A stretch of DNA of 55,666 nt from Bacillota bacterium (GTDB taxonomy: Bacteria; Bacillota; Clostridia; Lachnospirales; Lachnospiraceae), in the NCBI GenBank assembly GCA_023441965.1, contig JAEZNB010000100.1, forward strand, positions 1-55,666. Reading direction: 5' to 3'. Of the stretch, positions 7,722 through 17,507 are shown piece by piece. The position numbers and the translations under genes are program-made. Position 1 is the first letter of the stretch, and each line of letters begins with the position of its first letter. The notes beneath the pieces were generated by a model. That model saw nothing but the letters and a program-made list of their open reading frames with translations. It did not search any database and was not told the origin of the DNA.

Positions 7722-9118
7722 CTGTCTATCCTCTCCATAACAGTCTCTGCCAGCTCCTCCAGAAATTCCAGCTCCGCACCCTTGGCCGGTGCTGCATAGG
7801 GATCCGGTGCATATGGGACCCGTAAGCAACGCCTTCGTCCCATCTGTCTGCTTACCTGCCGGAATTGGTTCCCATCCAGGTAGTTAAAGAGATACACCGG
7901 CTTCTTCTGATCCTCCAGCAGCCTTAATACCTCCTCCGCCTGTTCCAGCTCCCAGTCCTTGCCGCCCAACAGCAGAAGGGGAAGCTCTGCCTCAAGAAAG
8001 GTCGGCAGCTTATCCTTAGTCAGACATCCATAATCCTCTACCACTACCTGATACTCTCTGAAAATCTCCTCATCGCTTCTCCCAGGGATAAGCAGGGTAA
8101 TCCCCTTAAGCCTTACGGTATTTCCGTCAGTATCCAAGCCCTCATAACGGTTCCTGATGGCTCTTACGGTACTGCTCGGGTTACATTCCCGGTAGATACA
8201 GGTTACTGACTTCTGCATAAAAAGCTTACACAGACGAAAACATAAATGGGTTACTCCAATCCTTGGCTGTACTCCGGCAACAGCAATTCTGACGGTCGGA
8301 CCTGATTCACTTTGTCCCGGCAGGCTTATCCTGCCAGCTGATATCACTTTGCTTAATTGTGCTACAGAAGCATATCTGCCCAACGGATGAAATCTTAAGC
8401 AGCGGCTGATTATTTTCTTCAGTTTTCCGGAGCAGGTATAATAGGTCTCAATATTGTCAATCCTTTTTTTGTCCCTCCCGGGGGATGTTCCGGTTGCCAT
8501 AAAATACATCAGCATACCGATCCCATATACGTCACAGCGCTCATCTATCCCTTCTCTTTGATACATTTCCGGAGCAGCATAGCCATAGGTACCGCAGTAG
8601 CCCTGATCGCCGGCCGCAGCCTCGTCCCGGTAAACAGCAGATCCGAAATCTATCAGCTTCAGATCCTTACCGGTAACAATAATATTGACCGGCTTTAAGT
8701 CCAGGTATAGAATTGGTCTCTCAATATGATGTAAGTAATGGATCAGATCGCAGAGTTGAAGAGCGAAGTGTATGATAGTTTCCGTATCCAGACAGCCCTT
8801 TGCAGACACATAGCTGTTAAGGGTAACCCCTTCCAGATATTGTTCGACAATATAGGAACCATTCGGATCTTCTTCAATATCATAAATTATAGGAATACAG
8901 GAATGTTTTAGATTTTTAAGAATTTGTGCTTCCTTAAGCTGTAATTCGTATAGGGGATGGTCCTTAGACAGACATTTGATTGCCCGATATGAATTGAGTC
9001 TGATATGTTCGGCAAGATAAACCTTGGCAGTGCCTCCTCTGCCTAGCAGCCGTATGATACGGTACTTTTGGAACCAGATTTCCTGTTGCATTCTCTCCTT
9101 TCCTATCAGCATAGGCAT
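7718..9118 (-). CDS. Ser/Thr protein kinase fused to a degenerate P-loop domain
   Basis: The 466-residue protein has a Hanks-type kinase domain at residues about 15-280: glycine loop LGRGGTAKVYLAEH, RAIKCL lysine, LYLDLKPVNI catalytic loop (catalytic Asp kept, the usual HR before it replaced), LIDFGSA and YAAPEMY. No transmembrane or PASTA segment follows, so it is cytoplasmic. Residues about 285-466 carry a second domain beginning IAVAGVQPRIGVTHLCFRL, a ParA-like loop without the Walker lysine. The next gene encodes a free-standing version and overlaps by ATGA. Kinases of this kind occur near Flp/Tad pilus genes in Lachnospiraceae (memory), but none is visible here. Confidence 0.75.
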   Translation of the reverse strand: MPMLIGKERMQQEIWFQKYRIIRLLGRGGTAKVYLAEHIRLNSYRAIKCLSKDHPLYELQLKEAQILKNLKHSCIPIIYDIEEDPNGSYIVEQYLEGVTLNSYVSAKGCLDTETIIHFALQLCDLIHYLHHIERPILYLDLKPVNIIVTGKDLKLIDFGSAVYRDEAAAGDQGYCGTYGYAAPEMYQREGIDERCDVYGIGMLMYFMATGTSPGRDKKRIDNIETYYTCSGKLKKIISRCLRFHPLGRYASVAQLSKVISAGRISLPGQSESGPTVRIAVAGVQPRIGVTHLCFRLCKLFMQKSVTCIYRECNPSSTVRAIRNRYEGLDTDGNTVRLKGITLLIPGRSDEEIFREYQVVVEDYGCLTKDKLPTFLEAELPLLLLGGKDWELEQAEEVLRLLEDQKKPVYLFNYLDGNQFRQVSRQMGRRRCLRVPYAPDPYAAPAKGAELEFLEELAETVMERIDR

Positions 9119-9445
9119 ATTTGTGAATCCTGTCCAACTCCTATTATATACAGATTATGGAAGTACATCAAGGGTTTTCTCGCCGTCTGATTTCACAAAC
9201 TTTTTGCCGGTTTGTGTGCAAAATGTCCTTGTCAATCGCGGTAAAATCCTGTAGATGAAAGGGTTTTATTAATACAAAATTCACAACTATACGTATTGAC
9301 TTATGTATCTTTTTAAATTATACTTTTTTTACACCAATCATTGATTATTGTAGGATGTGGATTTTGCGCTCTGTGATTCAACCGGAGGTTCCGCATCGTT
9401 AACGTAAATAATCATTTCCTGCTTGCACAGAAAGGGGTGTACAGT
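9119..9445. other. Intergenic region between divergent kinase and mecA genes
   Basis: About 330 bases hold the mecA promoter at 9296-9324 and, presumably, a minus-strand promoter for the kinase pair near 9120-9180 that I cannot define. The stretch between 9330 and 9440 is a leader for mecA without an obvious riboswitch or terminator hairpin. Confidence 0.5.
9296..9324 (+). promoter_or_regulatory. Promoter of mecA
   Basis: TTGACT at 9296-9301 and TATACT at 9319-9324 have 17-base spacing. The distance to the start codon leaves a leader of about 115 bases. Confidence 0.7.
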
Positions 9446-10201
9446 ATGAAGATTGAGAAAATCAGTGACAACCAAATAAGATGTACCCTGAATAAAAGTG
9501 ATTTAATCGACCGAGAACTGCGGATCAGTGAGCTTGCCTATGGTACAGAAAAAGCCAAGGCTCTCTTCCGGGATATGATACAACAGGCCTTTTATGAATT
9601 TGGTTTTGAGGTAGACGATATTCCTTTGATGATTGAGGCGATACCCGTCTCAACGGAATGTCTGATACTTGTAATTACTAAGGTAGCAGATCCGGATGAG
9701 CTGGATACCAGGTTCTCCAAGTTCTCCTCCTTAGGCCCCCGCGATATGGAGGATAAATCGGAATCAGATGAGGATTCCTATGCCGACGAGATTATCAACA
9801 GCTTTGACCAGATAGATTATGCAGATGATACCGAGGATGAGAGCAAGGACATCACGGACAGCACCGATACCGAGACCGAGGAGAAGCCTAATCTTCAGGT
9901 TTCCACGAATCTGATGAAGGTCTACTCCTTCCGTTCCTTGAAGGAGGTAACCGAACTGGCGAATATTCTTCTGGGATACTATAACGGTATGAATACCTTG
10001 TACAAGAATCCTCAGAATTCAACCTACTACCTGGTAATCAGCATGTCCGCCCACACACCGGAGGAATTCAATAAAATCTGCAACATCATCTCAGAGTATG
10101 GCAAGGCAGAGCGTTACACCTATGCCAGCTCCTCCTTCTATGAGGAGCATTATGAAATCATCGTGAAAAATCAGGCTCTGCAGATTCTGTCAGTCATGTA
10201 A
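9446..10201 (+). CDS. mecA: Adaptor protein MecA
   Basis: The 251-residue cytoplasmic adaptor delivers substrates such as competence regulators to the ClpC unfoldase. ATG at 9446 is chosen over an in-frame GTG nine bases earlier because the GGGG site sits 8 bases before it. The N-terminal substrate-binding domain (MKIEKISDNQIRCTL, then RELRISELAYGTEKAKALFRDM) is typical, a long acidic linker (residues about 105-150) is rich in D/E/S/T, and the C-terminal ClpC-binding domain spans about 155-251. A terminator follows directly. Clostridial MecA genes are usually monocistronic, as here. Confidence 0.92.
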   Translation: MKIEKISDNQIRCTLNKSDLIDRELRISELAYGTEKAKALFRDMIQQAFYEFGFEVDDIPLMIEAIPVSTECLILVITKVADPDELDTRFSKFSSLGPRDMEDKSESDEDSYADEIINSFDQIDYADDTEDESKDITDSTDTETEEKPNLQVSTNLMKVYSFRSLKEVTELANILLGYYNGMNTLYKNPQNSTYYLVISMSAHTPEEFNKICNIISEYGKAERYTYASSSFYEEHYEIIVKNQALQILSVM

Positions 10202-10239
10202 TATACATGGATACATCAAATCAATCAAATCATGTACAC

Positions 10240-10275
10240 GAAAGGATGAGGGAGACCTCATCCTTTCTTACTTTA
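10240..10275 (+). terminator. Terminator of mecA
   Basis: A 12-bp perfect stem (GAAAGGATGAGG / CCTCATCCTTTC) with a 4-nt loop is followed by a T-rich run, 39 bases after the mecA stop. Confidence 0.8.
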
Positions 10276-10306
10276 ATGATTACTAATCCTGTTTTGCATA
10301 AGCTGA

Positions 10307-10342
10307 TAAAAGGGATGCCGCAGCTTCATACTGCGGCACCCC
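10307..10342 (-). terminator. Terminator of the DUF1858 gene
   Basis: Read on the minus strand, a GC-rich stem (GGGTGCCGCAG / CTGCGGCATCCC, one mismatch) is followed by TTTTAT, 13 bases past the stop codon at 10355. Confidence 0.75.
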
Positions 10343-10354
10343 CATGTATCCCTC

Positions 10355-10555
10355 TTACTCCCCGATTACCTCATAAATTCTGTCCATCAGATCTTCGGGA
10401 TCAAGTCCGTGAACCATAGCAGCCTCTTCCAGGGTCTCTCCCTGTGCGGAAGGGCATCCAAGGCAATGCATTCCGATATCAAGCAGTACCGGAATAATAT
10501 TCTGATCGGCTGAAATTGCCTGAGCAATTGTCATGTCTTTCGTTATCGTAGCCAT
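10355..10555 (-). CDS. DUF1858 domain protein
   Basis: This 66-residue protein matches the small DUF1858 family: ITKDMTIAQAI at the start, then VLLDIGMHCLGCPSAQGETLEEAA with its CLGC pair, and a DPEDLMDRI end. Such proteins occur as a free unit or fused to hybrid-cluster and redox enzymes; the cysteine pair suggests a redox or metal-related role, but no function is established. AGGAGG lies 7-8 bases before the ATG. It is alone, facing away from the ferredoxin gene across 265 bases. Confidence 0.85.
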   Translation of the reverse strand: MATITKDMTIAQAISADQNIIPVLLDIGMHCLGCPSAQGETLEEAAMVHGLDPEDLMDRIYEVIGE

Positions 10556-10820
10556 AATAAAACCTCCTTTATTCTATATCAATGGATAGAACCTAAACGA
10601 ATTGAGATTCGTTATCAGCTTAATAGCCTGAGCAACATTATATTCCATCCATTCGCTTCCGTCAAGGGTATAGCCGCTGAAAAGATTTCAATGAAAGACT
10701 TTATGCTCCCCGACAGGGGCATGCCTTCATTTGGAGCTTGTAATTATGTAGAATTTGCTTGCATTATTGCTATGATTAAGTTAAAATATAGGGGATTGTT
10801 TGAGAAGGAGGGATATTATC

Positions 10821-10988
10821 ATGGCATATACAATTAGTGATGAATGCATCAGCTGTGGCGCATGTGCAGGCGAGTGCCCGACAGATTCTATATCTGAAGG
10901 CGCAGCTCATTTTGAGATCAATGCTGAAAGCTGCATCGATTGCGGCGCTTGCGAGTCCACCTGCCCTACCGGTGCGATTTCTGCATAA
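10821..10988 (+). CDS. 2[4Fe-4S] ferredoxin
   Basis: This 55-residue electron carrier of clostridial type has two cluster motifs, CISCGACAGECP and CIDCGACESTCP, each CX2CX2CX3CP. It is soluble and would serve pyruvate:ferredoxin oxidoreductase, hydrogenase or Rnf in a strict anaerobe. ATG at 10821 is chosen because GGAGGG lies 8 bases upstream; the frame is open 7 codons further without a site. A strong terminator follows, so it is monocistronic. Confidence 0.96.
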   Translation: MAYTISDECISCGACAGECPTDSISEGAAHFEINAESCIDCGACESTCPTGAISA

Positions 10989-11003
10989 TCCAGACCAGTA
11001 CAT

Positions 11004-11057
11004 AAGGAGCTGCTTCAAAGTCTCATGATCATGAGGTTTTGAAGCGGCTCCTTTTTT
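11004..11057 (+). terminator. Terminator of the ferredoxin gene
   Basis: A long stem (AAGGAGCTGCTTCAAA / TTTGAAGCGGCTCCTT, one mismatch) with an inner TCATGATCATGA palindrome in the loop is followed by TTTTTT. Confidence 0.85.
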
Positions 11058-11082
11058 GCCCTTTTATGATTTCCTATGAGAA

Positions 11083-11823
11083 TCAGATATATATTCTGTG
11101 CTTCTTTCTGAACTTGGATTTCTTTCTCCTTCCATCCAGAGTGGCTGCTGCCATCATTCTGCTCTTCTGATAATCTCTCAGGGTCAAATCAAATTTTCTG
11201 AAGCGTTCCTCCTCTTTCTCCTCCTGCAGGCGCATCAGAAAACTCATTTCCTTAATCACACTTTCTGCCACAACACCGCTGATATCGTCAGAAAGAGTGG
11301 CATTGTTCTCTTTCAGGGCTGCCATGATAATCTGATTCATAATAACCTTAAACTGGCCCATCTTATCACCGGGCTGCTCCTCCAGCTCACTTTTCTTCTC
11401 ATTTGTGATAAGGCTTGTCCCCTCAGTACCGGTCTCATCAGACCGTAAGTCTTCCTGATGTGTCTCTTCCATTCCTGTCTCCTCCATACTTGTCCCGCCA
11501 GCAGTCGGCTTATTTTCTTCTCCCCATAGCTCTATCACCTTACCGTTCAGCTTGTCCTTCAGTCTGACCATCGTCTGCTGATCAAGGCCTTCCACCTTAT
11601 TCAGGTTGGGGAGCAGTAATTTTACTGCTTTCAGTTGAAAGCCCTGTTCCTTCAGGTGCTTTATCGTTTTCAGCAGATCAATATCTGACTCTTTATAGTA
11701 TCGGTGCCCCATTTCGTTTCTTCCAATGGGAAGCTCCAGCTGTTCCTCCCAATATCTCAGTACGTGGTCTTCTACCTCCACCCTTTTTGAGGCTTCTGAA
11801 ATCATATACCTAACATCAGCCAT
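11083..11823 (-). CDS. MerR-type helix-turn-helix protein
   Basis: The 246-residue protein begins with a MerR-like winged helix: YMISEASKRVEVEDHVLRYWEEQ, then MGHRYYKESDIDLLKTIKHLKEQGFQLKAVKLLL. A charged, low-complexity middle (residues about 105-155, rich in E, T and G) leads to a helical C-terminus ending in a very basic tail (RRKKSKFRKKHRIYI). There is no effector-binding domain. The layout recalls RacA-like chromosome-anchoring or other structural MerR proteins of spore-formers more than a metal or drug sensor. Monocistronic; GGGGGA lies just before the ATG. Confidence 0.7.
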   Translation of the reverse strand: MADVRYMISEASKRVEVEDHVLRYWEEQLELPIGRNEMGHRYYKESDIDLLKTIKHLKEQGFQLKAVKLLLPNLNKVEGLDQQTMVRLKDKLNGKVIELWGEENKPTAGGTSMEETGMEETHQEDLRSDETGTEGTSLITNEKKSELEEQPGDKMGQFKVIMNQIIMAALKENNATLSDDISGVVAESVIKEMSFLMRLQEEKEEERFRKFDLTLRDYQKSRMMAAATLDGRRKKSKFRKKHRIYI

Positions 11824-11930
11824 TGCTTGTCCCCCTTATAAGTGTAATTATTTTCCACTTTTTACATTATAACATAGCAAGTACCAAATGCAATATAGAT
11901 TCCACATATTCCCATTTAACTTGTCGACAT

Positions 11931-11966
11931 AAAAAGAGGAAACCTCAAAGAAGCTTCCTCTTTTCT
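11931..11966 (-). terminator. Terminator of the gdpP-rplI-dnaB-MFS operon
   Basis: On the minus strand the stem AAAAGAGGAAGC / GGTTTCCTCTTTT (one mismatch) is followed by TATG. It lies 19 bases after the MFS stop; the plus strand also ends in TTTT, so it may work both ways. Confidence 0.7.
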
Positions 11967-11984
11967 ACATATTCTACTATTCTC

Positions 11985-13259
11985 TTATTTTTCCGAAGTA
12001 GCGGTAACAGCTAGACCTCTCATCTTCCTTTTTTCATGACTTCCAAGCAGATACATGAAGAAGGAGGCTGCAATCGCCAGTAGGAAGATACAGGGCCATA
12101 CATTGTTAACTCCATACCCTTGTATGAATTTACCCGTAATATAAGGAGATATGGAACCTCCTGTACCGGAAATGATATTTATCATGGAGTTGAACCTGCC
12201 CCGATGGGAGATTGGTGTATGATTCGCGATATATACACCGATATTTGTCGCATTGATAATCTCACCTACGGTCCATATGATTGTTGACAGCAGGAAGAGC
12301 CATAAGCTGTTAACAAAAAATAACATGCCGAAGCCCACCGCATAGAAGATTCCGGCAATGCACACATTGTAGATGGCCCTGATTCTTCGGGTCAACAGCG
12401 TAATGATCGTCGTAAAGGCGATTACCTCCAGGCAATTCACCATATTTAAGGTCCCATAATAGTTGGGGCCCAAAAGCTCACCAAAAACAGCTTTGGCCTT
12501 GAGGGGCAGACTGAAGTTGGTCTGTGCGTAAATGAAGGAATAAATCGTATCTAAAAGAGCGAAGATCAAAAGGGCCGGTCTGCGCAGAAGTGCGGCAATC
12601 ATCCCGCCGGTTTCTGCCCTCTCATTGACCCGTTCCTCCTCCAGCACCACAAATTCCTCCTTCGCCGGCTTGGTCTCCTTAACGAACTTCACCAGGAGCA
12701 GAATGGCGATCAGAGAGGTGATCGCATCTCCAAGGAAAAGAAGCTTCATATACTTCTGGAAGAGGAAGCCTGCAACGACAGAACCGATCGCAGTTCCGGC
12801 ATTCATGCCCATATACAGCAGGGAAAAGGCTGCCTGCCGATTCTCCGGAACCGTAAGATCATTCATCATGGCTCCGCTGGCCGGGTGGGAGACGCTTCCA
12901 AAGAAGGAAGACAGAATCAGCAGATAGGGTACATAATGAAAGGTTTCCGGACTGTCAATGAATAAAGCACTTGGCAGGTAACAGAAGGCAGCAAGGCTCA
13001 TGAAAAGGATCATGATCTTCTTTCTTCCCATCAGGTCTGTCAGTTTGCCTCCGAGCAGGGAGCCGGGAATCTGCAGAAGGGAACCCATCAGCAGGTATTT
13101 ACCCACCATTGATTCCGAAAGACCGCCCTTCTGAGTAAGTAATAGGGTCATAAAGGGGAAAACAAAGTTTCCCATGGAATTCACGACTCGTGCGATAAAT
13201 ATGATATAGACACTTCTCGGAAGACCAAAGTAAGTAATTTTTGCTTTATTCAGTTTCAT
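11985..13259 (-). CDS. Major facilitator superfamily transporter
   Basis: The 424-residue membrane protein has about 12 hydrophobic segments. The motif between TM2 and TM3, GGKLTDLMGRKKIM, is the MFS signature, and a charged cytoplasmic loop near residues 190-215 separates the two halves. The substrate cannot be read from the sequence; relatives are putative drug or peptide exporters. It starts 4 bases after the dnaB stop with its site inside dnaB, so it belongs to the gdpP-rplI-dnaB transcript, an unusual partner for that operon. Confidence 0.85.
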   Translation of the reverse strand: MKLNKAKITYFGLPRSVYIIFIARVVNSMGNFVFPFMTLLLTQKGGLSESMVGKYLLMGSLLQIPGSLLGGKLTDLMGRKKIMILFMSLAAFCYLPSALFIDSPETFHYVPYLLILSSFFGSVSHPASGAMMNDLTVPENRQAAFSLLYMGMNAGTAIGSVVAGFLFQKYMKLLFLGDAITSLIAILLLVKFVKETKPAKEEFVVLEEERVNERAETGGMIAALLRRPALLIFALLDTIYSFIYAQTNFSLPLKAKAVFGELLGPNYYGTLNMVNCLEVIAFTTIITLLTRRIRAIYNVCIAGIFYAVGFGMLFFVNSLWLFLLSTIIWTVGEIINATNIGVYIANHTPISHRGRFNSMINIISGTGGSISPYITGKFIQGYGVNNVWPCIFLLAIAASFFMYLLGSHEKRKMRGLAVTATSEK

Positions 13260-13263
13260 AGGA

Positions 13264-14592
<1,329 letters not shown>

Positions 14593-14727
14593 AGTATCCC
14601 TATCTCCACGCTGCTCCCGGCAGCTTATACTTATTTCCCTTAAGACTTCTTAGGCGAATCCCTTATGCAAGGTCATCCGGTCTAAGTCCTCATACAAGCC
14701 TTCATAGGCAATATCTTTAAGAAGCTT

Positions 14728-15174
14728 CTATACGGCTTCTACCTCAACCTTCATCTCGGCAGTAACCTGTGGATGCAGCTTTACAGGGACCGTATAGCTT
14801 CCCGCATTCTTGATCGGATCAGCAAGCAGCAGCTTCTTCTTGTCCAGCTCCAGACCAAACTGCTCCTTTAATGCAGCAGCGATTTCCTTGGTAGAGATGG
14901 ATCCGAAGGTCTTGCCCCCTTCACCGGCCTTAATCTTCACCTTAATCGCTACTTCCTCCAGCTGCTTTGCAAAAGCCTGTGCCTCTGCCAGGATCTCCCT
15001 CTGCCTCTTCTCTTCGGCAGCCTTTTGAAGCTTCAGGTCATTGAGATTCTGCTTTGTTGCCTCAAGTCCAAGCTTCTTGGGAAGTATAAAATTCCTCGCA
15101 TAACCATCGCTTACTTTAACGATATCTCCCTTTTTCCCCAGGGCTTTCACATCTTGTAATAAAATAATCTCCAT
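14728..15174 (-). CDS. rplI: 50S ribosomal protein L9
   Basis: The 148-residue primary rRNA-binding protein bridges two domains by a long helix. The N-terminal domain is unmistakable (MEIILLQDVKALGKKGDIVKVSDGYARNF) and the C-terminal domain ends VPVKLHPQVTAEMKVEV. It lies between gdpP (150 bases upstream) and dnaB, as is common in Firmicutes. Confidence 0.97.
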   Translation of the reverse strand: MEIILLQDVKALGKKGDIVKVSDGYARNFILPKKLGLEATKQNLNDLKLQKAAEEKRQREILAEAQAFAKQLEEVAIKVKIKAGEGGKTFGSISTKEIAAALKEQFGLELDKKKLLLADPIKNAGSYTVPVKLHPQVTAEMKVEVEAV

Positions 15175-15324
15175 AATAACCTTGTATGACAGATCTGTTA
15201 CCTATCATACCTTCCTTTCTATCATTCTAATATCTTCAGATACAGCGGTAACAGGGTGTAAGCCCTGTCTCCGGTATGTTTCATCTCAATATCGCACATC
15301 GTGCACCGGAAGGCAACCCCTAAT

Positions 15325-17385
15325 TTATAGCTCTCCTTCCTTCATCATGGAAGCCAGGGTCATCTTCAGCTTCATGATAGCCTCATGAATCGCACAATTC
15401 TCCAGCTGAGCACCTGCAACGCTTAAGTGACCTCCGCCTCCCATCTTCTCCATGATGATCTGCACATTCACCTCATCAATGGACCTGGCACTGATATAGA
15501 TCTTATTGTTAAAGTCCGTTAAGACGAAGGAGGCTTTGATGTCCGTGATATTCAACAGCTCATTGGCAATCTGGGCACCAAGTACGGTGGGACTGTCCAC
15601 CTCAGAGCCTGCACATATAGCGATGGCATAATGGTCCAGATAGACCTCCGTGCTGCTGATGGCATCCGCCTTTGTCTTGAAATCTGTAATCTCACTTCGG
15701 AAGGCCTTGCGAATCCTTGTTACATCGGCACCGCTTCTTCTTAAGAAAGCGGCTGCTTCAAAGGTTCTGACTCCTGCCTTCGTCAGGAAATTGTTCGTAT
15801 CAATCATGATACCTGCATAGAGGGCATCTGCCTCCACCGGCTTCAGCTTCAGATTTCCTCCGATATACTGCAGGATTTCCGCCACCATTTCACAGGTAGA
15901 GGAGGCATAGGGCTCGATATAGGAAAGAGCGGCATTTTCCACTGCTTCATTGGTTTGTCTGTGGTGGTCAAAGATTACAATCGTCTTCGCATACTCCAAC
16001 AACTCCGTACACTCCAGATAGCTGGGACGGTTTACATCCACAATAACCAGCAGGGTATTGATATCAACAATTTCTTTGGCCTGATCATTCTTGATGAACA
16101 TATCCTCTTCATAGTCCGGATTACCGATAAAACGGTTCATCATCGGACGCAAGGAGGTGGTTACCTCATTAATGACAATATGAGCTTTTTTATTTAGAGT
16201 TTTTGCAATCCGATATACTCCGATGGCAGATCCGAAGGAATCGACATCTCCGATCTTGTGTCCCATAATGACAACCTTGTCCTTGCCCTCCACGAATTCA
16301 CGGAAGGCATGGGCCTTCACTCTGGCCTTTACCCGGGTACTCTTCTCTACCTGAATGCTCTTGCCGCCGTAATAGGATATCTTCTCCCTATCCTTAATAA
16401 CGGCCTGGTCGCCGCCTCGGCCCAGGGCCAGGTCAATGGCTGCACGGGCATACTCATAACCGATGTTGTAGTTTTCCGCATTGACACCGAGTCCGATACT
16501 GATGGTAACAGCCATCTCATTCCCGATGTTGACGCTCCTGACCTCTTCCAGAATGGAGAATTTGCTGCTTTGCAGCTGTGATAGGTACTTTTGCTGAAAG
16601 ACAAAGATATACTTGTCCTTCTCCAGCTTCTTAATGATTGCGTCTATATTCTGCATGTATTTATTGATCTTCCTGTCAACCAGGGCAGTTAAGAGAGAGC
16701 GTCTGACCTCATCACTGCTCTCCAGAGCTTCCTCGTAATTATCAATATAGAGCAGGCCGACAATCAGTTTCTGTTCCTTATTCTCCTTCAGCAGAGCTAT
16801 GATCTCTGTCTCATCGTATAGATACATCGCAATCAAAGCATTTTTGCTGTCCCAGGAGTTCTCATCTTCATAAGCGCTCCAGTTCGTATCCTCATCAAAA
16901 TCCGGTGCCAGCACCTTCCGCAGCAGTACCCTGTAATTCCTGCCGCCATGGATCAGATGTAACACCTCATCCTCCTCAGATTTTGGTAGCGTCTCCACCG
17001 TGATCTCAGGGAAAATATGTGAAATTCCTTGCCGTGCCGCCTTACGCTCCTGAATAATATCCAGAAATTCATTGTTGCCCCATTGGAGCCTTCCTTCCAC
17101 ATCAAGAATGGCATAGGGCAAGGCCAGCTCCTTTAACAGGCGTTTTTGAATCTGTCCGTAATCCATCGCATAGCGGACCAGCTCTGCTGCCAGCTTGTGC
17201 CGGTTCAGGCCGTAGATAGAGAGGGACATCAAAAAGTACGCCAGAATAAAAGCCGACATCACAAAACCGGCTTCCCTGCTGATGATATAGATCGTCAGGT
17301 TCGCGCAAAGCATGAATCCGGTAAGGACTACCGGCCACATTAGGTATCTTCTTAATGAACCCTTCAGCCTCAATTTTCTTCCCAT
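15325..17385 (-). CDS. gdpP: Cyclic-di-AMP phosphodiesterase GdpP
   Basis: The 686-residue membrane protein hydrolyses c-di-AMP to pApA. Two transmembrane segments lie in residues about 15-60, a PAS-like domain follows (LALPYAILDVEGRLQWGN), then a degenerate GGDEF domain (about 175-320), then the DHH domain with VIMGHKIGDVDSFGSA, VDVNRPS and IFDHHRQ, and a DHHA1 end with GGGGHLSVAGAQ. All catalytic Asp/His motifs appear intact. The order gdpP-rplI-dnaB is conserved in Firmicutes. c-di-AMP controls potassium and osmolyte uptake and wall homeostasis. Confidence 0.95.
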   Translation of the reverse strand: MGRKLRLKGSLRRYLMWPVVLTGFMLCANLTIYIISREAGFVMSAFILAYFLMSLSIYGLNRHKLAAELVRYAMDYGQIQKRLLKELALPYAILDVEGRLQWGNNEFLDIIQERKAARQGISHIFPEITVETLPKSEEDEVLHLIHGGRNYRVLLRKVLAPDFDEDTNWSAYEDENSWDSKNALIAMYLYDETEIIALLKENKEQKLIVGLLYIDNYEEALESSDEVRRSLLTALVDRKINKYMQNIDAIIKKLEKDKYIFVFQQKYLSQLQSSKFSILEEVRSVNIGNEMAVTISIGLGVNAENYNIGYEYARAAIDLALGRGGDQAVIKDREKISYYGGKSIQVEKSTRVKARVKAHAFREFVEGKDKVVIMGHKIGDVDSFGSAIGVYRIAKTLNKKAHIVINEVTTSLRPMMNRFIGNPDYEEDMFIKNDQAKEIVDINTLLVIVDVNRPSYLECTELLEYAKTIVIFDHHRQTNEAVENAALSYIEPYASSTCEMVAEILQYIGGNLKLKPVEADALYAGIMIDTNNFLTKAGVRTFEAAAFLRRSGADVTRIRKAFRSEITDFKTKADAISSTEVYLDHYAIAICAGSEVDSPTVLGAQIANELLNITDIKASFVLTDFNNKIYISARSIDEVNVQIIMEKMGGGGHLSVAGAQLENCAIHEAIMKLKMTLASMMKEGEL

Positions 17386-17507
17386 AGCAAATTTAAGACT
17401 CCTTTATCTGCACCTTCAGGTTCTTCCTTTGTTCCGGAATGGAAATATAAGTATTCCGGCGGTGTTATTACATTATAACATTATTACAAGGCAATTAAAA
17501 GTAAAAA

